A stretch of 5,115 nucleotides of DNA, taken from the NCBI GenBank assembly GCA_021808665.1, contig JAKBBA010000073.1, positions 11,405 to 16,519 of the forward strand. The letters run 5' to 3'. Position 1 is the stretch's first letter, and every line of letters begins with the position of its first letter. Position numbers and translations under genes: made by a program. The notes below the pieces were generated by a model. It made no database searches. It was not told where the DNA came from and was given only the letters and a program-made list of their open reading frames with translations. Origin of the DNA: Actinomycetes bacterium. GTDB taxonomy: Bacteria; Actinomycetota; Acidimicrobiia; Acidimicrobiales; Palsa-688. Positions 1 to 5,115 of the stretch are shown piece by piece.

Positions 1-339
1 TCTCTCACAAGCCCCGCAGCGCAACGGCCGGTGGATCACGACCACATCAGGATCGGCGACGTGGGCCAGGGTCGCTCCCGGCGCTCCGGGCTGCTTGCCT
101 TGGCGGCGGCCCAGTGCTCGCCGCGCCGCCCGGTTGGCGTTCTCCGGGCGGCCCGACTTGGCACTATCAGAACCTGTCGAGGGCAGCTTGGATGACCTCG
201 AGGAGTTCCGTCCCAGCAGCTTTTCCAGGTCGGCGACCTTGCCCAACAACAGGCCCACCTGCTCGCTCAGTTCCCGCACCCGAGCCCGTAACGCCTCGTT
301 CTCGGCCTCTAACTCGGCGACACGAGCGGCCGCGTCCAC
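1..339 (-). CDS. IS66-family transposase, N-terminal 113 residues (partial)
   Basis: This is the N-terminal part of a DDE transposase that mobilises the surrounding element; the catalytic domain is off the left edge. The reading frame opens after a stop at 352-354. The first usable start is GTG at 339, with a weak GGGG about 15 bases upstream. The first 45 residues form a leucine-rich coiled coil with repeated VAELEAE and LRARVREL patterns. Next comes the family-typical Ser-rich stretch (LLGRNSSRSSKLPS), then a basic segment with GRRQGKQPGAPGA, and finally PLRCGAC at the edge, the first Cys pair of the IS66 zinc-finger motif. Family assignment is firm from this order of motifs. The visible part is uninterrupted, so activity cannot be judged. 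Confidence 0.88.
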   Translation of the reverse strand, partial: MDAAARVAELEAENEALRARVRELSEQVGLLLGKVADLEKLLGRNSSRSSKLPSTGSDSAKSGRPENANRAARRALGRRQGKQPGAPGATLAHVADPDVVVIHRPLRCGACER

Positions 340-380
340 ACCGACGTTCTGCTACCCCACGCGGGAACAGTCGTGGATCA

Positions 381-397
381 TCGCGCGTTCCGCGCGA
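381..397. repeat. Perfect 7-bp hairpin in the IS66 leader
   Basis: The arms TCGCGCG and CGCGCGA are perfectly complementary and separated by TTC on the plus strand. The hairpin lies between the element end and the transposase start. There is no T-tract on either side, so it is not a standard terminator. By analogy with other insertion sequences it could limit transposase expression from outside transcripts; that role is inference. Confidence 0.5.
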
Positions 398-416
398 CCG
401 AGACCTGACTGGTTAC
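397..416 (-). repeat. Putative IS66 terminal inverted repeat
   Basis: Read on the minus strand from 416, the sequence is GTAACCAGTCAGGTCTCGGT. The GTAA start is characteristic of the family, and the position 58 bp before the transposase frame opens fits an element end. The partner repeat is outside the window, so the inner boundary at 397 is arbitrary. Confidence 0.6.
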
Positions 417-418
417 AC

Positions 419-1690
419 TCAGGCGCTCAGGGCCCAACGACCGGCGCCTATCAAACTGCTCGCCGTTCGGCCGGGTGCCTCTGTACCGGCGGGGGTAAAG
501 ACCCAGTTGCCCGCCGCGTCCCGCTTGATCACGGCCAGAACCACTCCGGTCGACGTCGGCGCCGGGATCTCACTGCGGGCGAAAAGTGCTCCATCCGGGG
601 CAACGAGGTCGATCACGAACGAGCGCAATGCGTCGAGTCGTGCTCCCGCCCACGAACTGGCGACGACGGTGAGGCCAGCCGTTTCTCGACCCGCGGAGAG
701 CAGGCTGAGTTCGATGGCCGCCGTGTTCTCCGGGTTGGCGCTGGTCGGCTTGCTGACCAGGCGGACTTGGCCACCGGCACCGTCCATGTCGAAGGAAACT
801 GCAGCCCCCGGGTCTCCGTGCTCGTCGTAGGGAATCACCGCCACGTCGGCCCCGGCTACCGAGTCCGCGGTATGGGTGATTCTGAGCCAAAGCGTCTGTG
901 GCGCCTGGCCGGATTTCACGAGGGCGATTGATTGTCCCACCGCCAGGGCGAGCGGCTGCCCGTCCAGATTGGGAGTACCGGGCCCGACCTTCGCGTAAAG
1001 GAGCCGGGGCCGGTTGAGATCGGACGGGGCCACCGGGAGCACGGTGATGCTGACCGGCGCCGGCGAATCGGGCGGGGAGGTCGGTTCTTCAACCGCCATC
1101 GGTTCGTCGACAGGGGGTTCAACGGCGACAGGCTCAGCTGGCTCGGCCGGTGCCCCCGGTTCTGCTTCATCCGGCGCCCCGATGTTGACCCCGTACTGGC
1201 GAGCCGCCCCAGCCAGGCCGGCGTCCCTACCCTGGCCGCCCGTCGTGAAGATCCACTGCTCGCCGAATCGACCCAGCTCGGCCATGACGAAGGCCGTCTC
1301 GCTCGACGCCCCGGTGATGTCGAAGCGAAGCTCGTCATTGGCGCCGTTGGGGTCGGCGACCGTGAGGCTCAACGTCTTGACCTCACCGAAGGTCCCGGAA
1401 GTGGCGGCGACGAAGGCGACCCGCTGCACAGCATCCGCCAGGAGCCCGACATCGAGGTGCATCCTCTCCGTGGTTCCGTCCCGGCCAGTGTGTCGCACCG
1501 CACCCGATGGATGGACCGGCTGGTTGTAGAAAACGAAGTCGGTATCGTCTCGAACCTTGCCATTGGCGCCAAGCAGGAACGCGCAGAGATCGATGTCCTG
1601 AGGACGGCCTTCCCACTCTGACCATTCGAGTAGGACATCAACGCTGGATTCGAGCAGAGGAGCGTTCCCGCCGGTAAGCAACGATGCCAT
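419..1690 (-). CDS. TerD-family protein with two TerD-type domains
   Basis: The product is 423 residues, cytoplasmic, with no signal peptide or membrane segment. Residues about 5-170 form a TerD domain. It has the acidic metal-binding signature DIDLCAFLL (32-40) followed by DDTDFVFYNQ (48-57) and a GRD segment near 69-71. It ends with EQWIFTTGGQG and an AARQYGV segment, as in tellurite-resistance TerD and TerE proteins, which bind Ca2+. Residues about 171-225 are a Pro/Glu/Ala-rich linker. Residues about 240-405 resemble a second TerD domain (GQSIALVK, RSFVIDL, AGNWVFTPAG), but the Asp-rich site is reduced to ADVAVIPYDEHGD. Single-domain TerD proteins are about 190 residues, so this is a tandem form. 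The start ATG at 1690 has AGGAG 11 bases upstream. The exact role is unknown; Ter proteins act in stress, metal and phage-related responses. No terminator follows, because the IS66 element begins immediately downstream. Confidence 0.85.
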   Translation of the reverse strand: MASLLTGGNAPLLESSVDVLLEWSEWEGRPQDIDLCAFLLGANGKVRDDTDFVFYNQPVHPSGAVRHTGRDGTTERMHLDVGLLADAVQRVAFVAATSGTFGEVKTLSLTVADPNGANDELRFDITGASSETAFVMAELGRFGEQWIFTTGGQGRDAGLAGAARQYGVNIGAPDEAEPGAPAEPAEPVAVEPPVDEPMAVEEPTSPPDSPAPVSITVLPVAPSDLNRPRLLYAKVGPGTPNLDGQPLALAVGQSIALVKSGQAPQTLWLRITHTADSVAGADVAVIPYDEHGDPGAAVSFDMDGAGGQVRLVSKPTSANPENTAAIELSLLSAGRETAGLTVVASSWAGARLDALRSFVIDLVAPDGALFARSEIPAPTSTGVVLAVIKRDAAGNWVFTPAGTEAPGRTASSLIGAGRWALSA

Positions 1691-1701
1691 GCTGGTTCAA
1701 T

Positions 1702-1706
1702 CTCCT
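1702..1706 (-). promoter_or_regulatory. Ribosome binding site of the TerD-type gene
   Basis: AGGAG on the minus strand lies 11 bases before the ATG at 1690. This supports that start for the tandem TerD protein. Confidence 0.6.
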
Positions 1707-1763
1707 GGTTCGAGTTCGCCGAAGTCAGTTAAACGTAATCGCTGTGCCGAACATGCGTCCAAG
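1707..1763. promoter_or_regulatory. Divergent promoter region between the TerD-type and DA1-like genes
   Basis: The two genes diverge, so both promoters should lie here or in the first codons. The stretch around 1728-1741 is AT-rich for this window. On the minus strand, TTGGAC (1757-1762) and TACGTT (1732-1737) could be a -35/-10 pair, but the 19-bp spacing is long and the -10 match is weak. No convincing plus-strand promoter or ribosome binding site is visible. Confidence 0.3.
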
Positions 1764-2510
1764 ATGGTTCCCACCCGATGCGCGATGTGCGGACAACAAC
1801 TCGACAGACAGGTGTTCCGATTTCCCGATGGTCGCGTCTTCTGCAGCCGCCACCTCGGCGAGGCGCACTGCGGCTGGTCTGGGATTCCGATCGGCGCGAC
1901 AAGGAGTGGACTGACCCTCTGCGGGACGTGCGCCCGGACCGCCCTCAGCCGAAGCGCCGACATCGTGCCGGTCAAGGAAGAGCTGAAGTCCCATATGCGC
2001 CAACTGAGCGTGGTCGTGGCAGTAGCCACCCGCATCAGATTCAACTCCGCGGCGATCATCGGCTCAACCGATCCACATACCCTCGGGAGGACGATGTGGA
2101 GTCAAGGCCCTCGCAATGCCGTCCGCGACGCCATCACGAGCGAGGTGGTTCAAGGACTCCCAGTCCCGCAGTTTCGTCGCGTCGTGAGCCACGAGTTCGC
2201 CCACGCCGCCATCGCCGGCAGTCCCGGGGCGCTCTCGCTCGGACCGCGCCTGATCGAGGGGATCACCGAGGCTCTCGCGCTCGTCCACCTCCGTGAGGTC
2301 AAGGATTCGGGCTACGAACGGATCGAGGCGTCGATGTTCGCGAGTCCAGACCTGGTGTACGGCGACGGGCTGCGTCTGCTGCTCCCTGCAGTCGACCGAT
2401 TCAATCTTCGGGCCGTACTCGAAGCTCTCAGGGCCAACCGACCGAACATGTCGGCTTACCCCATACCTGAACAGCTCTCAACAGGGCTGATACGGCTGCG
2501 ATCCCGGTAG
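1764..2510 (+). CDS. DA1-like metallopeptidase with LIM/treble-clef-like zinc-binding N-terminus
   Basis: The product is about 248 residues, with no signal peptide. With residues counted from the ATG at 1764, the N-terminus holds paired zinc ligands: C6 and C9, then C27 and H30, C36, and C53 and C56. This is a compact LIM or treble-clef-like arrangement. The C-terminal half has VSHEFAHA, an HExxH zincin site (H143, E144, H147). It is followed 18 residues later by LIEGITEAL, whose Glu (E165) is the likely third zinc ligand. VYGDGLRLLLPAV follows, as in DA1-like peptidases, whose plant members pair a LIM domain with this peptidase. An upstream in-frame ATG at 1689 would overlap the start codon of the divergent TerD-type gene and add 25 residues without motifs, so 1764 is preferred. 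No clear ribosome binding site precedes either start, so leaderless translation is possible. The substrate is unknown. The last 33 bp overlap the convergent membrane-protein gene. Confidence 0.75.
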   Translation: MVPTRCAMCGQQLDRQVFRFPDGRVFCSRHLGEAHCGWSGIPIGATRSGLTLCGTCARTALSRSADIVPVKEELKSHMRQLSVVVAVATRIRFNSAAIIGSTDPHTLGRTMWSQGPRNAVRDAITSEVVQGLPVPQFRRVVSHEFAHAAIAGSPGALSLGPRLIEGITEALALVHLREVKDSGYERIEASMFASPDLVYGDGLRLLLPAVDRFNLRAVLEALRANRPNMSAYPIPEQLSTGLIRLRSR

Positions 2511-3425
2511 GACACTTTCGATGAGCCACTGCGATCCTGACTGCTGCATGGAGTAGCTGAGATGCCAGGCGTCACAGGCCTGTCCGTCGGGGCTGTAGGC
2601 CGGGTTTTGATTGCTCTCGAACGAAACGTCAGCGAGCGCTTGACTCGAACTCTGAGGATCCACCTGGGACAGAACGATGTCGGTGTCCTCGGTCGTCGAC
2701 GCCTCACTCGACAGCTGTGAAACGGGCACCGTGGCCTGCTCACTAGGGGTGAACAAGTTCCAAGCGGCCGTCCAGTCGTGGGCGTTGATAGCATCGAAGT
2801 AGCGCTCCAATGTCGTATCGACGCCCTTGCTCGTCGGGTCGGTTCCTGCTTGGTTGGCGACGATCGTCGTCGTCGTCGTAGCCGGCGGGAGGGAAGCGGA
2901 GCTCGGCGGCAACGTGGCCACGGTCACCGCAGGCGCCGGCAGAGCGGAGGCGTTCGAGGTGGCGAGACCGGCGTTGGTGTGATGGGGCGACCCCGACGCC
3001 GAGATCACGACGACCACCACCACGACGACGAGGAGCACCGGCGCGAGCAGCAGACCAGCCCGACGCCACCTGGGAGCGGAAGCACTCGTCGGCTGACCGG
3101 TCGAAGGCGAAGGAGACGGGGGGAGGTCGGCCTGGGTCCTCGGCACGTCCCGATTCCGTTCGTGTGGGACCGAGGGTGGCGGCGAAGGCGGCGAAGGCGG
3201 CGGTACGTAATGCCGAGGCGGGGGCGCCGTAGTGGCCGGAGGGGGCGGGGGAATCGGGGCAGGAGGAGGCGCGGCGATTACCGGAGGCGGGGCGACGGGT
3301 GGAGGGGCTGCCCCTGGTGGCCGGAATGCGACGTTATCGTCCGTGCCGGGGCCATCGGGCTTCGGAGCCTTGGCCAGGGAAACCGGCCTGCGCGCCGGTT
3401 GCGGTGGCTGGTCCTCGATCGTCAC
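2478..3425 (-). CDS. Single-pass membrane protein with Pro-rich N-terminal tail and NTF2-like C-terminal domain
   Basis: I do not recognise a named family for the full length. From the GTG at 3425 the product is 315 residues. Residues 1-120 are a very Pro-rich, probably cytoplasmic tail with runs of PPP. A WRR motif precedes a membrane segment at about 124-143 (LLLAPVLLV followed by a Val run). A Thr/Ala/Ser/Pro-rich spacer (about 144-195) contains five Thr in a row, encoded by a TCG-repeat tract at 2864-2878. Residues about 200-315 resemble an extracytoplasmic NTF2-like domain (LERYFDAINAHDWTAAWNLF near its start, QWLIESV near its end). Two Cys (284, 315) could pair. The start was chosen because AGGGG lies 7 bases upstream; a TTG at 3446 is in frame but has less support. 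It could bind a cell-envelope ligand or a partner; function is unknown. The gene reads away from the IS1380 remnant and converges on the DA1-like gene. Confidence 0.7.
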   Translation of the reverse strand: MTIEDQPPQPARRPVSLAKAPKPDGPGTDDNVAFRPPGAAPPPVAPPPVIAAPPPAPIPPPPPATTAPPPRHYVPPPSPPSPPPSVPHERNRDVPRTQADLPPSPSPSTGQPTSASAPRWRRAGLLLAPVLLVVVVVVVVISASGSPHHTNAGLATSNASALPAPAVTVATLPPSSASLPPATTTTTIVANQAGTDPTSKGVDTTLERYFDAINAHDWTAAWNLFTPSEQATVPVSQLSSEASTTEDTDIVLSQVDPQSSSQALADVSFESNQNPAYSPDGQACDAWHLSYSMQQSGSQWLIESVLPGSQPYQPC

Positions 3426-3432
3426 GACCTCA

Positions 3433-3437
3433 CCCCT
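3433..3437 (-). promoter_or_regulatory. Ribosome binding site that decides the membrane-protein start
   Basis: AGGGG on the minus strand lies 7 bases before the GTG at 3425. It favours this GTG over the in-frame TTG at 3446, which would place the site inside the gene. Confidence 0.5.
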
Positions 3438-3448
3438 ATGCGTCAAAG

Positions 3449-3469
3449 AGTATGTACGCCGCCCATACT
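3449..3469. promoter_or_regulatory. Inverted repeat, candidate operator upstream of the membrane-protein gene
   Basis: AGTATG (3449-3454) and CATACT (3464-3469) form a perfect 6-bp dyad with a 9-base spacer. The centre is about 34 bp upstream of the GTG at 3425, where a regulator site or part of a promoter would be expected. On the minus strand CATACT could also act as a -10 element, but no matching -35 is visible at 15-18 bp. Confidence 0.35.
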
Positions 3470-3509
3470 AACCCGGATCGCCCACGTGAGGCCGTGATCG
3501 TGGCCGGAA

Positions 3510-3552
3510 GTGATTTGTGAGAATGTTTTGATGGTTGTTTAGGTGATTTGTG
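3510..3552. repeat. Pair of 10-bp direct repeats in a T/G-rich spacer
   Basis: GTGATTTGTG occurs at 3510-3519 and again at 3543-3552, 33 bp apart. The stretch between them is rich in T and G on the plus strand, unlike the rest of the window. It lies between the membrane-protein gene and the IS1380 transposase remnant, so it may belong to the element's 3' end. I found no clear matching inverted copy near the right edge. Confidence 0.4.
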
Positions 3553-3692
3553 TTTTTGGGGGGTGGCGGGTGGGCTTATTTGCTGCTTGCTGTGCCGGTC
3601 GTTTTGTGGTTTCGGCTGGCGGGAGGGGTCGCCGGGATGGCTCGGGGCGCGCCAGTAGCAGTTGGTGTCGGCCTGCTCGGAGGCTGGGGAGG

Positions 3693-5040
3693 TCAGGTGA
3701 GGGCTTGGATGTGGTGGTAGGCGCCGAGGAGGGCGTCGGCGAAGGGCCAGCCGTCGAGGATTCGCAGGGTGTGTTGGCGGGCGGAGCGGATGAGACGTCC
3801 GGGGGCGTGGAAGATACCCCAGCGCAGCGCTTTGGGTCGGGCGGTCTTCCAGTATCCGTCCAGGCAGAGGATCTGGAACCATCTGACCAGATCGGCGGCG
3901 AGGAGGACCAGGGTCATCCAGGTGCGGTTGGCTTCGAGTTCTGGGAAGGGAAAGTGTCCGAGCCCGGAGTCTTTGAGTCGTTGGATGTAGTTCTCCACGT
4001 GAGCGTGGGCTCTCATGGTGGCATCGAGGGTCACTGGGCTGCCCGCCTCGTCGGTGTAGAACCCCCAGTAGCGGTACTCGGTGGAGGGGAACAGGGAGCG
4101 CTGCGCCCCGGGGTGAAGCGGCTCTCGGCGCACGATTCGTCGGGTGCCGCTGGGCCAGCCCGACAGGTCGACCAGCCCGGTGAGCTCGGCCACCGCCGAG
4201 CGCTTACGGACCTTGCCGTTCTGGCGGCGAGCCGGGCTCCATATCTTCGGGGTGGTCTCGGCGGCCATGATGGCCGACTGGACCGCTCCCGAGGTGGCGG
4301 CCACGGTCATGAAACCGACCTTGCGGGCTGTGATGTCGGCCACGAAGTCTTTGGTGGAGCCGGCCGAGTCGGTGCGGCACACCAGCGGACGGCTCACCAG
4401 GGCGGGGTCGTCGCCTGGGCGGTGGCCAGCTGCGATCTCTTCGGGTAGGGCGGCGATAGCAGCGTCGATGACCACGGTGTGTTCGACCCGGCGTTGCCCG
4501 GCCGCAGTAGCGCCGAAAGCGCGTCGCCGGTGGCATCAGCGAAACACAACAGCGGATGGGACCCGAACCCTGTCTTGTAGGTCGGGGCCGCCCCTTCTCT
4601 GTTCTCGGAGTGCACCTCGGTCAGCGTGGCGTCAATGTCCACGTACACCGTTCAGCTGCTTTTGACAAGACCGGCCTGGGCCCACACCTTCTTCCGGGCC
4701 TGGCCGATCGCCGCTTGAAGAGCGGAACGGACTTCGGGAGTTATCTCATCTGGGATCACCCGCTTGAGCGTCGAGTCCGACACCACCGCCCCAAAAACCT
4801 CCAGTTGGCAGCGCGGCACTTCGATGACACTACACACCTCTCCGCCGCCCGCCAGCGCCAACACCACGTGCAGCATCATCTTCCCCAGGTCATGAACCGG
4901 CAGCCGCCCACCTCTCACCGGGACCGCCGCCGAGAGCAAATCACCCAGCCCCAAACCGTCGGCAAAGCTCACAAGAGCGTGCAGACCGACATGAGGGACC
5001 ACCCCCTTGCCCCTAGGCGCGCCGTGCTGGTAGCTTTCAT
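3693..5040 (-). pseudogene. IS1380-family transposase, broken by two frameshifts and one stop
   Basis: This was a DDE transposase of about 450 residues. It is readable in four pieces. (1) The likely start is ATG at 5040, with AGGAGG at 5052-5057 and protein start MKATSTARLG; this frame hits a stop within 25 codons. (2) The frame then shifts to a piece running from about 5005 (GVVPHVGLHALVSFAD, then HDLGKMMLHVVLALAGGGE and EVFGAVVSDSTL) to an in-frame TGA at 4652-4654. (3) The same frame continues with YVDIDATLTEVHSEN, holding the first catalytic Asp (4631-4639), then TYKTGFGSHPLL and RPGNAGSNT. (4) A shift at 4476-4477 leads into VVIDAAIAALPEE, CRTDSAGST (second Asp, 4368-4370), RREPLHPGAQRSLF and HAHVENYIQRLKDSGL (catalytic Glu, 3993-3995), ending in WPFADALLGAYHHIQAL. 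All three catalytic residues remain, but no intact product can be made without recoding. The first shift falls in a run of five G, so a sequencing error is possible there. Confidence 0.85.
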
Positions 5041-5115
5041 GTCCGAAGTGCCCTCCTGCTTTGGGGGAAGTCGCGAGTACGAAACCCGATTTTCCGTTAC
5101 CAGGAGGCCCTTTTC
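3693..5115 (-). mobile_element. Decayed IS1380-family insertion sequence (ends not resolved)
   Basis: An IS1380-type transposase reading frame, broken in three places, fills 3693-5040. The stretch 5041-5115 is its 5' leader and reaches the window edge. The 3' end of the element lies somewhere between 3480 and 3692. I could not match terminal inverted repeats between the two ends or find the short target duplication, so the limits given are minimal. Confidence 0.7.

Larger units (their letters stand above)
1..416 (-). mobile_element. IS66-family insertion sequence, 5' end (rest lies beyond the left edge)
   Basis: The minus strand from 416 downward begins with GTAACC, matching the GTAA start usual for IS66-family terminal inverted repeats. 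About 77 bp later comes a transposase with the typical IS66 N-terminus. That gap has no room for the accessory genes tnpA and tnpB, so this resembles the single-gene (ISBst12-like) subgroup. IS66 elements usually duplicate 8 bp of target; the 8 bp flanking this end are 417-424, but the other copy is outside the window. The element lies in the same orientation as the TerD-type gene and starts 2 bases after that gene's stop codon. Confidence 0.8.

Noticed and set aside
381..397. Hairpin as a rho-independent terminator for the TerD-type gene
   Set aside because: There is no T-run after the stem on either strand, and it lies inside the insertion sequence.
95..931. Long plus-strand open frame (278 codons)
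   Set aside because: It runs antisense across the IS66 transposase, the element end and the TerD-type gene, and its product is Arg/Ser-rich without motifs. This is a high-GC shadow.
932..1621. Plus-strand open frame (229 codons) opposite the TerD-type gene
   Set aside because: The minus-strand frame has clear TerD signatures; the antisense product has none.
2861..2880. TCG repeat as a CRISPR or regulatory repeat
   Set aside because: It is a short trinucleotide tract inside the membrane-protein gene, coding for Thr residues; there are no spacers.
2778..3497. Plus-strand open frame (239 codons) with Arg-rich product
   Set aside because: It is the complement of the Pro-rich and Val-rich segments of the membrane protein; the Arg and Gly runs come from that composition.
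3436..3882. Minus-strand open frame (148 codons) upstream of the membrane-protein gene
   Set aside because: It overlaps the end of the transposase in another frame, crosses the spacer and gives a Pro/His/Ser-rich product with no recognisable motif.
3543..4448. Plus-strand open frame (301 codons)
   Set aside because: It is antisense to the IS1380 transposase, whose catalytic motifs are on the minus strand. It starts in the T/G-rich spacer and is Gly-rich without domains.
3640..5025. Shared GGCGCGCC near both ends of the IS1380 remnant (about 3645 and 5016)
   Set aside because: The octamer is its own reverse complement. The neighbouring bases match better as a direct repeat than an inverted one, so it is not good evidence for terminal repeats.

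Overview
High-GC DNA with GTG starts and Thr-rich and Pro-rich spacers. This suggests a high-GC Gram-positive, most likely an actinobacterium; an Acidimicrobiia-like lineage is only a guess from composition and style. Nothing here fixes the species. Both edges of the window lie in insertion sequences, which is typical of accessory DNA and of assembly breaks at repeats.

Layout. Positions 1-416 hold the 5' end of an IS66-family element on the minus strand: a terminal repeat, a hairpin and the first 113 codons of the transposase. It sits 2 bases beyond the stop codon of a minus-strand gene (419-1690) for a cytoplasmic TerD-family protein with two TerD-type domains, the second degenerate. Diverging from it across a short gap is the only plus-strand gene (1764-2510). 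It encodes a small DA1-like protein with a LIM/treble-clef-like zinc-binding N-terminus and an HExxH metallopeptidase domain. Its 3' end overlaps by 33 bp the convergent minus-strand gene 2478-3425, a single-pass membrane protein with a Pro-rich N-terminal tail, a poly-Val membrane segment, a Thr/Ala/Ser/Pro-rich spacer and an NTF2-like C-terminal domain. A gene-free stretch of about 270 bp (3426-3692) follows, holding an inverted repeat close to the membrane gene start and a 10-bp direct repeat. From 3693 to the right edge lies a decayed IS1380-family element whose transposase carries one in-frame stop and two frameshifts.

How it may work together (inference). TerD proteins are Ca2+-binding stress-response proteins, and LIM plus DA1-type peptidases are regulatory metalloproteases. 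The divergent TerD/DA1-like pair, with a membrane protein of unknown function next to it and insertion sequences on both sides, looks like a small stress or defence cassette on a mobile island. The adjacency is seen directly; the shared function is a hypothesis.
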